NCBI RefSeq assembly: GCF_024172185.1
Contig: NZ_JAMZEC010000001.1
Span: 4,154,001-4,218,000, forward strand
DNA: 64,000 nt
Direction of reading: 5' to 3'
From: Nonomuraea roseoviolacea subsp. carminata
Lineage (GTDB): Bacteria; Actinomycetota; Actinomycetes; Streptosporangiales; Streptosporangiaceae
This document shows positions 32,709 to 41,042 of the stretch, piece after piece. Position 1 is the first letter of the stretch. The number at the start of each line of letters is the position of its first letter. Below the pieces are notes generated by a model, which saw only the letters and a program-made list of their open reading frames with translations, was not told the DNA's origin and did not search any database. The position numbers and the translations under genes were made by a program.

Positions 32709-33374
32709 ATGCGGATCTCCGCCCGGACCCAGTACGCCCTGAGAGCCGCCGCCGAGCTGGCCGCCGCCCCACCCGGGCCGGTGCCCGCCGAGCGCATCGC
32801 GGCGGCCCAGGGCATTCCCCGCAAGTTCCTCGACAACATCCTGCTCCAGTTGCGCCGCGCCGGCCTCCTGCACAGCCAGCGCGGCCCCGACGGCGGCTAC
32901 TGGCTCGCGTACCCCAAGGAGCAGATCAGCCTGGCCGACATCATCACGGTGGTGGAGGGCGTGCCGGAGGGGGGTGACCACGGCGGGTACCCGGGGGTGG
33001 CGCGGCCCCTGGCGGACGTGTGGAGCGCCTTACGGGACCACGAGGAGACGCTGCTGTCGGAGATCACCCTCGCCCACGTGGCCGAGGGCACGCTCCCACC
33101 ACCCCACGACCACCCCCGCCCCACCCCGCCGGTCGGGTCGTCTCCTCCCGACGGGTCGTCCCCGGAGGACGGGTCGTCTCCTCCCGACGCGTCGTCCCCG
33201 GAGGACGGGTCGTCCCCTCCCGACAGGTCGCCGTCCCCTCTTGACCGGTCGTCCCCACTTGTGCGGTCGTCTCCGCTTGACCGGTCGTCTCCCTCAGAGG
33301 AGTCGTCTCCTCGCGACCGGCCGACGTCCCCCTCGGACGGGGCGGGCGCGCGGCTCGCCGCCCGGCCGGGCTGA
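32709..33374 (+). CDS. Rrf2 family regulator without cysteines, with Pro/Ser/Asp tail
   Basis: A 221-residue protein. Residues 1-125 are an Rrf2 winged helix (MRISARTQYALRAAAELAA, GIPRKFLDNILLQLRRAGL, GPDGGYWLAYPKEQISLADI). It has no Cys, so it cannot hold an iron-sulfur cluster like IscR or NsrR and resembles CymR-type cysteine-metabolism regulators. Residues 130-215 are low-complexity with repeats of SSPPDGSSPEDG. As last gene of the ssu operon, it probably represses the operon when sulfur is plentiful. Confidence 0.88.
   Translation: MRISARTQYALRAAAELAAAPPGPVPAERIAAAQGIPRKFLDNILLQLRRAGLLHSQRGPDGGYWLAYPKEQISLADIITVVEGVPEGGDHGGYPGVARPLADVWSALRDHEETLLSEITLAHVAEGTLPPPHDHPRPTPPVGSSPPDGSSPEDGSSPPDASSPEDGSSPPDRSPSPLDRSSPLVRSSPLDRSSPSEESSPRDRPTSPSDGAGARLAARPG
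33136..33226 (+). repeat. 36-bp minisatellite inside the Rrf2 tail
   Basis: About 2.5 copies of a 36-bp unit beginning GGGTCGTCTCCTCCCGAC, encoding the 12-residue repeat GSSPPDGSSPED. Degenerate shorter units continue to about 33320. Confidence 0.75.
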
Positions 33375-33430
33375 GGCGCGAGGCGGGTGCCGACGGCGGC
33401 CGCCGCGGCGGAGGGTGCCAGGATTGGGGC

Positions 33431-36280
33431 ATGTCCGGGCTGGTGGAGCTGTGTGGGAGAGAGGCGGAGGCGGGCGCGATCGCGGCCTTGCTGGCCGGAG
33501 CCCGCCGCGGTGAGAGCGCCCTGCTGGTGCTGCGCGGCGAGCCCGGCATAGGCAAGACGGCGCTGCTCGACCACGCGGTGGCGGCGGCCGGTGACCTGCG
33601 GCTGCTGCGGGGCACGGGGGTCGAGTCCGAGGCGGAGTTACCGTTCTCGGGACTGGAGATGGTGCTGCGTCCGGCGCTCGGATGCCTCCCGGCTCTGCGC
33701 GCGCCGCAGCGCGCGGCGCTGGAGGCGGCGTTCGGGCTCGGCTCCGGGTCCGGCGCCGACCCGATGCTCGTGGGGCTCGCGGTGTTGTCGCTCCTCGCCG
33801 AGCACGCGGACAAGGACGGCCTGCTGTGCGTGGTCGACGACGCGCAATGGCTGGACCGGGCGTCCCGGGACGCGCTGCTGTTCGCCGCCCGGCGGCTGCG
33901 GGCCGAGGGCGTGGTCATGCTCTTCGCCGCGCGTGACGGCGAGGGCTCCTTCCCGGCGCCCGGCCTCCCGGAGCTGCGCGTCTCCGGACTGCGCCCGGAG
34001 GCCGCCGCGGCCCTGCTGGACCGTCACCCGCTGCCGCCCGCGCTGCGCTTCCGGCTGCTGGCCGAGGCGCAGGGCAACCCGCTGGCCCTGCTGGAGCTGC
34101 CGGTCGCGCTGGGTGCCGAACCAACCGCGGCGTTCGCCCCCGGGGCGCTGCCCATGACCAGCCGGCTGCAACTGACCTTCCACGGCCAGGTCAGCCGGAT
34201 ACCGGAGGCGTCCCAGACACTGCTCCTGGTCGCCGCGGCCGACGACGGCGGCGACCTCGCCGCGATCCTGCGGGCCGCCGCGAGCCTGGGGGCGGGCGTC
34301 GAGGACCTGCTGCCGGCCGAGCGGGCGGGGCTCATCGTCCGCGGCGGCCCCGAGGACGCCCTCCGCTTCCGCCATCCGCTGATCCGCGCCGCCGTCTACC
34401 AGCGCGCGCCGCTCGCCCACCGCCTGGCCGTCCACCGCGCGCTGGCCGCGGCTCTCGACGGCCCCGAGCACGCGGACCGCCGGGCCTGGCACCTGGCGGC
34501 CGCGGCCACCGGCCCTGACGAGGAGGCCGCCACCGCGCTCGAACACGCCGCGGTCCGCGCCCGCGAACGCAGCGGCTACGAGGCCGCGGCGGCGGCCTGC
34601 GAACGCGCGGCCCGGCTGAGCGCGGATCCCGAGGCGAGGGCGCGCCGGGAGGCGATGGCCGCCGAGGCCGCCCTGGAGACCGGCGACCTGGAGCGGGCCG
34701 GCGACCTGGCGCGCCGGGCAGGCGCGCGGGCCGGCGGCGTCCCGGCCGTGCGCGCGAGGCTGGCCCAGGTCCAGGCCCTCGCCGAGTTCTGGAAGGGCTC
34801 CTATCCGGCCGCCCACCAGCGGCTGCTCGACGGCGCCGCGCTCATCACCGGCGCCGACCCCGCTGCGCCCACCGGCGGCGCCGACCCCGCCGTGTCCACC
34901 GGCGGGGCCGACCCCGCCGTGTCCACCGGCGGCGGCGACCCCGCCGTGTCCACCGGCGGCGGCGACCCCGCCCAGGCCGCGGAGCTGCTGATCCAGGCCC
35001 TGCACACCGCCTGGTACCTCGGCGAACGGCAGCTCGCCGCGACCCTGGATCGGCTGTCGGCGCTGCCGCTCGCCGACACCGACCCCCTCGCCCCGATCGC
35101 CCGCTTCCTCGTGCACCTGCTGAACACCGGCGGATCGCAGCCGCCGCCGTCGCTGGGCGAGACGCTCGACGCCGTACGCCGCCGTGGCGAGGCGCCCGAC
35201 CAGGCCCTGATGATCCTGTGCGGCGCGGCTTTGGCCCGCGGCCAGGACGCCGACGCCTACCTGCTGGCCAACGCGCTCGCGGCCGGACACCGGGCACGGG
35301 GCAGCGCCGGACGGCTGCCCACGGTGCTGTTCTTCACGGTCGAGGGCGAGGTCTTCACCGGACGTCACCTGGACGCGCTCACCACGGCCACCGAGGCGCT
35401 CGGCCTCGCCCGCGACACCGGGCAGCAGCAGTGGGTCAGCCAGTTCAGCAGCGTGCTGGCCTACCTCGACGCGGCCAGGGGCGACGAGGACGCCTGCGGG
35501 CGGCACGCCGAGGCCGGCCTGGCCGGGGCCGCCGCCGGGGCGATCTCCCCGGGGGCTCCCTGGGCGCACTGGTCCCTCGGCCTGCTCGACCTGGGCCTGG
35601 GACGCGCCGAGGCCGCCCTCTCCCGCTTCGAGCGCCTGGCCCGCGAGCCGATGCGCCACCACATCTGCGCCACCCGGTCCACCCCCGACCTGGTGGAGTC
35701 GGCCGTACGGGTCGGGGCGCCGGAGCGCGCGGCCGAGCCGCTGGCCCGCTTCGAACGGTGGGCGGAGTCGGTCCGGCAACCGTGGGCCGACGCGCTCGTC
35801 CTGCGCTGCCGCGGCCTGCTGGGCGCCGACGAGCAGGCCGAGCAGTCGTACGCGGCGGCGCTCAAGCTGCACGACCAGGACAGCCGCCCGGTCGAGTACG
35901 CGAGGACGGCCCTGCTCTACGGCGAGTGGTTGCGCCGGGCGCGGCGCAAGGCCGAGGCGCGGGGCCTGCTGAACGGCGCGCTGGAGGTCTTCGACCGGCT
36001 CGGCATGGCGCCGTGGGCGGAACGGGCCCGCGGCGAGCTCACCGCGACCGGCGCCCAGGACCAGGGGGCGCGTGCCGGTGGGGGAGCGGCGGCGGTGCTC
36101 ACCCCGCAGGAGCTGCAGATCGTCCGGCTCGCCGCGCAGGGCCTGTCCAACCGGGACATCGCGGCGCAGCTCTTCCTCAGCCACCGCACGGTCGGCTTCC
36201 ACCTCTACAAGGCGTATCCCAAGCTCGGCGTCGCCTCCCGCGGCGAGCTCAAGGACCTTGCCGTCACTCTGGGACTGTGA
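33431..36280 (+). CDS. Large ATP-binding LuxR regulator (LAL/MalT type)
   Basis: A 949-residue activator. An N-terminal AAA-type ATPase (Walker A GEPGIGKT 36-43; CVVDDAQWLD as Walker B near 136) leads into a helical middle and a C-terminal LuxR helix-turn-helix (about 885-945, LTPQELQIVRLAAQGLSNRD). LAL proteins commonly activate secondary-metabolite or sugar genes. Residues about 475-515 hold a 9-residue repeat (GGADPAVST), a minisatellite insertion unlikely to be structural. Target genes are unknown; the lipid cluster 3 kb downstream is a candidate. Confidence 0.92.
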   Translation: MSGLVELCGREAEAGAIAALLAGARRGESALLVLRGEPGIGKTALLDHAVAAAGDLRLLRGTGVESEAELPFSGLEMVLRPALGCLPALRAPQRAALEAAFGLGSGSGADPMLVGLAVLSLLAEHADKDGLLCVVDDAQWLDRASRDALLFAARRLRAEGVVMLFAARDGEGSFPAPGLPELRVSGLRPEAAAALLDRHPLPPALRFRLLAEAQGNPLALLELPVALGAEPTAAFAPGALPMTSRLQLTFHGQVSRIPEASQTLLLVAAADDGGDLAAILRAAASLGAGVEDLLPAERAGLIVRGGPEDALRFRHPLIRAAVYQRAPLAHRLAVHRALAAALDGPEHADRRAWHLAAAATGPDEEAATALEHAAVRARERSGYEAAAAACERAARLSADPEARARREAMAAEAALETGDLERAGDLARRAGARAGGVPAVRARLAQVQALAEFWKGSYPAAHQRLLDGAALITGADPAAPTGGADPAVSTGGADPAVSTGGGDPAVSTGGGDPAQAAELLIQALHTAWYLGERQLAATLDRLSALPLADTDPLAPIARFLVHLLNTGGSQPPPSLGETLDAVRRRGEAPDQALMILCGAALARGQDADAYLLANALAAGHRARGSAGRLPTVLFFTVEGEVFTGRHLDALTTATEALGLARDTGQQQWVSQFSSVLAYLDAARGDEDACGRHAEAGLAGAAAGAISPGAPWAHWSLGLLDLGLGRAEAALSRFERLAREPMRHHICATRSTPDLVESAVRVGAPERAAEPLARFERWAESVRQPWADALVLRCRGLLGADEQAEQSYAAALKLHDQDSRPVEYARTALLYGEWLRRARRKAEARGLLNGALEVFDRLGMAPWAERARGELTATGAQDQGARAGGGAAAVLTPQELQIVRLAAQGLSNRDIAAQLFLSHRTVGFHLYKAYPKLGVASRGELKDLAVTLGL
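34850..34973 (+). repeat. 27-bp minisatellite in the LAL regulator
   Basis: About 4.5 imperfect copies of a 27-bp unit built on GGCGACCCCGCCGTGTCCAC, in frame, coding for the 9-residue repeat GGxDPAVST. Confidence 0.8.
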
Positions 36281-36293
36281 GTACCTTGGCCCG

Positions 36294-36629
36294 ATGACAC
36301 CGCCAGAACAGGTCCTACCTGGGCAGACACTGCCGATCGACGTCGACGCCGTCCCGGGGGTCGAGCTCGGCCCCGGAGTCCACGTGCGGATGCTTCCCGG
36401 GATGCCGGGGATCAGGACCTGGGTCGTCGATCTCAAGCCGGGCGCGGAGTGGCCGGAGCTCGACGTGCACGAGACCTACGGCGAGGCGTACTTCGTGGTC
36501 CGCGGCGAGCTCATCGAGGGCGAGCGCCCCCACGGCCCGGGCACCTACGTCGCCTTCGGGCCGAACACCAGCCATCGGCCCCGCTCCGAGACCGGCGTGC
36601 GCGCCTTCGGCTTCAACTACGACGCGTGA
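36294..36629 (+). CDS. Small cupin-domain protein
   Basis: A 111-residue single-domain cupin. WVVDLKPGAEWPELDVHETY, then GEAYFVVRGELIEGE and PGTYVAFGPNTSHRP, are the two cupin motifs; His58 and the C-terminal His could bind a metal. Small cupins sense or convert small ligands. It starts 13 bp after the LAL regulator stop and may be cotranscribed with it. Confidence 0.82.
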   Translation: MTPPEQVLPGQTLPIDVDAVPGVELGPGVHVRMLPGMPGIRTWVVDLKPGAEWPELDVHETYGEAYFVVRGELIEGERPHGPGTYVAFGPNTSHRPRSETGVRAFGFNYDA

Positions 36630-36719
36630 CCGGGTCCGGCCGCGGTCGTCGTGGTCGTACGGGCGGGGGCGGACCGGTGACCGGGTCCGCCCGCCGACGT
36701 CAGGCTCCACCGGCCGGTC

Positions 36720-37088
36720 TCAGGCCCCGGCCGGCACCTTGTCGAGGAAGCCGAGCACCTGGGTGATCCGGCCGTCCTCGCCGATGACCGCGACGTCGAA
36801 CCCGACGGCGAGCGGCTCGGCCCCCTCCGGGCCCAGGTTCCAGGTGAACCGGGCGATGTCGTGGTGGGCGTCCACGGCCCCGCCGAGGCTGAACACCAGC
36901 CCGCCGAACTGGCCCTGGACGGCGGCGATCGTCGCGTCCAGGCCGTCGAGGCCGCGCACCGACACCAGCGGGTCGGTGTACGTGGCGTCCTCGGCGAAGA
37001 CCTCCGCCAGCGCCGCCCGCCGGGCCGTCGCGTCCGTCTCGTTCCAGGCGGCGAGGTAGCGCTGGATCAGCTCGTTGATGTCGCTCAT
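36720..37088 (-). CDS. SnoaL/NTF2-like protein
   Basis: A 122-residue alpha+beta-barrel protein (INELIQRYLAAWNETDATAR, AEVFAEDATYTDPLVSVRG, GGAVDAHHDIARFTWNLG). The fold is shared by polyketide cyclases, isomerases and proteins of unknown activity, so only the family is assigned. GGAGAGC lies before the ATG. It stands alone, convergent with the cupin gene and divergent from the reductase gene. Confidence 0.85.
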   Translation of the reverse strand: MSDINELIQRYLAAWNETDATARRAALAEVFAEDATYTDPLVSVRGLDGLDATIAAVQGQFGGLVFSLGGAVDAHHDIARFTWNLGPEGAEPLAVGFDVAVIGEDGRITQVLGFLDKVPAGA

Positions 37089-37157
37089 GGTGCTCTCCTT
37101 CGTGGTCGTTCCTTCTGACGACTAAATTACGGAGCGGCCGGCGACGAGGAATCTGTC

Positions 37158-38363
37158 GTGCTTAGGTACTTGCTCAGGTACTTCGGGCACAGTCCGGATG
37201 TGAACGACGTCTGGGATCTCGTGGTCGTGGGCGGCGGCCCGGCGGGCGCGGCGGCGGCGCTGCGGGCGCGGCAGCTGCGCCCCGGCGCCCGCGTCCTGCT
37301 GCTCGACAAGGCCGGCTTCCCGCGCGACAAGGCGTGCGGCGACGGCATAGCGGCCCACGGCCGTGACGAGCTGGCCCTGCTCGGCCTGCCCGGCCTCATC
37401 GACGACTACCGGCCCACCTCCCGCCTGTCCGTGGTGTCGCCGAGCGGTTCGCGGGTGAGCGCCGAGGCGGCCCGGCCCAACCACGTCGTGCCGCGCCGCG
37501 TGTTCGACGCCCGCCTGGTCGAGGCGGCCCGGGCGCGGGGCGTCGAGGTCCGCCGCCACCGGGTCCGCTCGATCGACCAGTCCGGCCCGTACCCGGTCAT
37601 CGACGCGGGGATCGCCGCCCGCGCGGTGGTGGCGGCCGACGGCGCCCACTCCGCCGTCCGGCGTCTCGTCGGCATCGCGCCCAACACGGCGCAGCACACG
37701 GCCATCGCCGTACGCGGGTACGCCGACGTGCCCGGCTCCGAGGACGCCCAGCTCATCGCCATGCAGAAGGAGGGCTGGCCCGCCTACGCGTGGTCGTTCC
37801 CGATCGGCGACGGCACCGCGAACGTCGGCTTCGGCATGCTGCTGCCCCGGCTGCACGCGCTCGGCGCGCCCGGCCGGGAGGTGCTGCACGGCCGTCTGGC
37901 CGAGCTGCTTCCCGACCGGCCGGCCCGGGAGCTGCGCGCCCACCACCTGCCGCTGTCGTCCGGACGGCCCGCGCCCGGCGCGGGCCGCGTCATGCTCGCC
38001 GGGGACGCCGCCAGCCTGATCAACCCGCTCACCGGCGAGGGCATCTACTACGCCCTGCTGTCGGGACGGCTGGCGGGCGAGGCGGCCGTCGAGGCGCCCG
38101 GCGACCCGTTGCCCGCCTACCGGCGCAAGCTGCGCGCCGCTCTAGGGCCGCACCTGCGGACCACCGACGTGCTGGCCCGCCTGGCCCAGTCGCCCGGGTT
38201 CATCGACGCGGCCATCGGCACGGCGGCCCGGCGCAAGGAGGTGTTCGACCTGCTGGTGGAGGTGGGGCTGGGGGCGGGGATGGTGCCGCTGCCGATGGCG
38301 CTCGCGGTGGGCCGCCGCTGGCTGCGCGAGTCCGTGTCGAACCTGCTGACGTTCAGGCGGTGA
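37158..38363 (+). CDS. Geranylgeranyl-reductase-like FAD-dependent oxidoreductase
   Basis: A 401-residue flavoprotein of the GGR family: FAD fold VVVGGGPAGAAAAL near 22-35, KAGFPRDKACGDGI, and AGDAASLINPLTGEGIYYAL. Members reduce isoprenoid double bonds (as in menaquinone, archaeal lipid or chlorophyll chains) or hydroxylate aromatics. The GTG at 37158 has GAGGA upstream, and a second in-frame GTG at 37200 is possible. It points towards the convergent UbiA gene, so a prenyl chain is a plausible substrate. Confidence 0.9.
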   Translation: MLRYLLRYFGHSPDVNDVWDLVVVGGGPAGAAAALRARQLRPGARVLLLDKAGFPRDKACGDGIAAHGRDELALLGLPGLIDDYRPTSRLSVVSPSGSRVSAEAARPNHVVPRRVFDARLVEAARARGVEVRRHRVRSIDQSGPYPVIDAGIAARAVVAADGAHSAVRRLVGIAPNTAQHTAIAVRGYADVPGSEDAQLIAMQKEGWPAYAWSFPIGDGTANVGFGMLLPRLHALGAPGREVLHGRLAELLPDRPARELRAHHLPLSSGRPAPGAGRVMLAGDAASLINPLTGEGIYYALLSGRLAGEAAVEAPGDPLPAYRRKLRAALGPHLRTTDVLARLAQSPGFIDAAIGTAARRKEVFDLLVEVGLGAGMVPLPMALAVGRRWLRESVSNLLTFRR

Positions 38364-38405
38364 GAGCCGGGGGGTTACGCCCGGACGTTCAGGCGGTGAG
38401 GGCCG
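38352..38405. repeat. Direct repeat carrying the 3' ends of two convergent genes
   Basis: GACGTTCAGGCGGTGAG followed by (A)GCCGGG occurs twice about 31 bp apart. Copy 1 contains the reductase stop codon. Copy 2 contains the UbiA stop codon read on the other strand. It looks like a local duplication that replaced one gene end. Confidence 0.65.
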
Positions 38406-39249
38406 GGCCGTTGGCGAGCAGGACGAGGACACCCACCGCCGCCACCCCGATCGCGGCGGCGAACGGCGCCCGCGCCGACCGGCCGTGCAGCAGCGTGCCC
38501 GCCGCCACCAGCGCCCCCGACACCGCCACCGCCAGCCATCCCGCGACGCCCGTGTCACCCGGCGGCGCGAAGACCAGCAGCCACGTCGCGGCCAGCAGCG
38601 GCAGCGGGGCCAGCAGCCGTGTGCGCTCCGCGCCGAGCCGCTGCGGCCACCCGCGCACCCCGACGGCGAGGTCGTGGGGGATGTCGGGCAGGACGTTCGC
38701 CAGGTGGGCGCCGCACCCGAGCAGGGCCGCCGCGGTCACCGCCCACCACGCCGGCCACGGGTGCCCGGGAAGCCCGAGCGTCACGAAGGCGGGCAGCGAG
38801 CCGAACCCCACCACGTACGGCGCCCACGACAGGACCGTGGCCTTCACCCCCAGGTCGTAGACCCACGCGGCGGCCACGCCCACGAGGTGCGCCGACCCGG
38901 CGAGCAGCCCGGAGGCCAGCGAGAGCGGCCCGCACAGGGCGAGGGCGACGAACGCGGCGCTCCGGACGACGACGGCGCCGACCGTGCCGTCCACGATCGG
39001 TTTGCCGGCCCGCCCGGCCGCGGCGTCCTTGCCGGCGTCGACCGCGTCGTTGCACCAGCCGACCGAGAGCTGCCCGGTGAGCACGGCCGCCGCCACCAGC
39101 GCGCACCCGGCCGCGTCGCGCCCGCTCGCCACCGCGAGCGCGGTCACCAGGGACGTCACCGCGACGGTCGGGCCGGGATGGCACGCCCGCGCCAGCCCAC
39201 CGGCTGTCCGCCACAGGCCACCCGGTCGCGCCGCCTCATCGCGAGTCAC
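38389..39249 (-). CDS. UbiA family membrane prenyltransferase
   Basis: A 286-residue membrane protein with about eight helices. The first Asp-rich site is atypical (WCNDAVDAGKDAAAGRAGKP, an NDxxD-like motif) and the second region is NVLPDIPHDLAVGVRGWP (DxxHD). UbiA enzymes transfer a prenyl chain from its diphosphate to an aromatic or other acceptor in the membrane. Divergent from the type III PKS and convergent with the reductase, it may decorate the polyketide product. GTG at 39249 is chosen; the ribosome site is weak. Confidence 0.88.
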   Translation of the reverse strand: MTRDEAARPGGLWRTAGGLARACHPGPTVAVTSLVTALAVASGRDAAGCALVAAAVLTGQLSVGWCNDAVDAGKDAAAGRAGKPIVDGTVGAVVVRSAAFVALALCGPLSLASGLLAGSAHLVGVAAAWVYDLGVKATVLSWAPYVVGFGSLPAFVTLGLPGHPWPAWWAVTAAALLGCGAHLANVLPDIPHDLAVGVRGWPQRLGAERTRLLAPLPLLAATWLLVFAPPGDTGVAGWLAVAVSGALVAAGTLLHGRSARAPFAAAIGVAAVGVLVLLANGPALTA

Positions 39250-39454
39250 TTCTTGATCGTAGGCCGCGTCACCCGCCGTCGTGGATCCAGGGACGCGCCG
39301 ACACGGCCGCGACGGAGAGCGGCGGATGACCGCGGCTTGCCAGGGATGATCGAAAAGGCAGGGGAATGTGGTCATCGCGATGGCTTAGCGGTCGTTGGGA
39401 GGGGAAGCGTCCGGAAGGTCGGAGTCGTACAGCGCCACGAGCCGGAGACCGCAC

Positions 39455-40507
39455 ATGACCCGTATCGCTGCCGTCCGTACGTCCTTCCCGCCCAACCGCT
39501 ACCCCCAGGCGGAGCTGACGGACATGGCGGCGCGGATGTGCCTGCCCGGCGGCGCCGACCGCCGGCTGCTCGACCGGCTGCACCACAGCGCCCGCGTCGA
39601 CTTCCGCAACCTCGCCCTGCCGATCGAGGAGTACGCCCGCCTCGACGGGTTCGGCGCGGCCAACGACGCGTACATCGCCACGGCCGTCGAGCTGGGCGCC
39701 GAGAGCGTGAGCGGGGCGATCAAGGCGGCCGGGCTGGAACCGGAGGACGTGGACATGATCATGTTCACGTCGGTGACGGGCGTCGCCGCGCCCTCGGTGG
39801 ACGCCCGCCTGGTCGAGCGGGTCGGGCTGCGGCCCGACGTCAAGCGGCTGCCGGTGTTCGGGCTCGGCTGCGTGGCCGGGGCGGCGGGGATCGCCCGGCT
39901 GCACGACTACCTGCGCGGCTGGCCCGGCCACGTCGCGGTCCTGCTGTCGGTCGAGCTGTGCTCGCTGACCGTGCAGCGCGGCGACTCCTCGCCCGCCAAC
40001 CTGGTCGCGAGCGCGCTGTTCGGCGACGGCTCGGCGGCCGTGGTGGCCTGCGGCGCCGAGCGGCAGGCGCACGGCCCGGCCGTGGTGGCCACGCGCGGGC
40101 ACCTGTACCCCGACTCCGCGCACGTCATGGGCTGGGAGGTGCGCGACACGGGGTTCGGCGTGCTGCTGGACGCCAGCGTCCCGGACATGGTCCGCCGCTA
40201 CCTGGCCGACGACGTGCGCGAATTCCTCGCCGGGCACGGGCTCACCGCGCGCGACATGGCCGTCTGGGTCTGCCATCCCGGCGGCCCCAAGGTGCTGGAC
40301 GCCGTGGCCGAGGTGCTCGACCTGCCCGCCGGCGCCCTGGACCTGACCTGGCGCTCCCTCGCCGCCAACGGCAACCTGTCGTCCTCGTCCGTGCTGCACG
40401 TGCTGGGCGACACGCTGGACGAGCGGCGCCCGCAGCCGGGGGAGTACGGCCTGCTGCTCGCGATGGGCCCCGGTTTCTGCTCCGAACTCGTCCTCCTGCG
40501 CTGGTGA
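39455..40507 (+). CDS. Type III polyketide synthase (alkylresorcinol/alkylpyrone-synthase-like)
   Basis: A 350-residue chalcone-synthase-type homodimeric enzyme that extends an acyl-CoA starter with malonyl-CoA and cyclises it. The catalytic triad is visible: Cys139 (GLGCVAGAAG), His274 (VCHPGGPKVL) and Asn307 (ANGNLSSSSV). The two downstream genes match the S. griseus srsABC arrangement (synthase, methyltransferase, flavin hydroxylase), which makes phenolic lipids. A 12-base longer opening is unlikely, since CGGAGACC lies before the ATG at 39455. Starter and ring type are unknown. Confidence 0.94.
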   Translation: MTRIAAVRTSFPPNRYPQAELTDMAARMCLPGGADRRLLDRLHHSARVDFRNLALPIEEYARLDGFGAANDAYIATAVELGAESVSGAIKAAGLEPEDVDMIMFTSVTGVAAPSVDARLVERVGLRPDVKRLPVFGLGCVAGAAGIARLHDYLRGWPGHVAVLLSVELCSLTVQRGDSSPANLVASALFGDGSAAVVACGAERQAHGPAVVATRGHLYPDSAHVMGWEVRDTGFGVLLDASVPDMVRRYLADDVREFLAGHGLTARDMAVWVCHPGGPKVLDAVAEVLDLPAGALDLTWRSLAANGNLSSSSVLHVLGDTLDERRPQPGEYGLLLAMGPGFCSELVLLRW

Positions 40508-40511
40508 CCCC

Positions 40512-41042
40512 ATGACCTGGTATCTGATCCTCATCCTGCTCGTCGGCCTGGAACGCCTGGCCGAGCTGCGCATCGCCCGCCGCAACGCCCGCTGGAGCCT
40601 CGAACGCGGCGGCGTCGTCACCGGCCAGGGCCACTACCCCTGGATGGTGGCCCTGCACACCGGCCTGCTCGCCGGCGCACCGCTGGAGGTGGCGCTGGCC
40701 GACCGGCCGTTCCTGCCCGCGCTCGGCTGGCCGATGCTGGCGCTCGTCGTCGCCGCCCAGGCGTTGCGCTGGTGGTGCATCACGGCCCTCGGCCCCCGCT
40801 GGAACACCCAGGTGATCGTGGTGCCGGGGCTGCCGCTGGTGACGCGCGGGCCGTACCGGTTCGGATGGCTGCGGCACCCCAACTACGTGGCCGTGGTCGT
40901 GGAGGGGGCCGCGCTGCCGCTCGTCCACACCGCGTGGATCACCGCGCTGGCGTTCACCGTGCTCAACGCGGTCCTCATGGTCGTCCGCATCCGCTGCGAG
41001 AACGCGGCGCTGACCATGGCCGCCGGGCGGGCCGCCGCGTGA
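40512..41042 (+). CDS. ICMT-like membrane methyltransferase of the phenolic-lipid operon
   Basis: A 176-residue membrane protein of the isoprenylcysteine carboxyl methyltransferase-like family, as in SrsB of S. griseus. There are four to five hydrophobic helices and the SAM-binding segment RFGWLRHPNYVAVVVEG. It would O-methylate a phenolic hydroxyl of the polyketide. It begins 4 bp after the PKS stop, and its stop overlaps the next gene (GTGA). Confidence 0.9.
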   Translation: MTWYLILILLVGLERLAELRIARRNARWSLERGGVVTGQGHYPWMVALHTGLLAGAPLEVALADRPFLPALGWPMLALVVAAQALRWWCITALGPRWNTQVIVVPGLPLVTRGPYRFGWLRHPNYVAVVVEGAALPLVHTAWITALAFTVLNAVLMVVRIRCENAALTMAAGRAAA

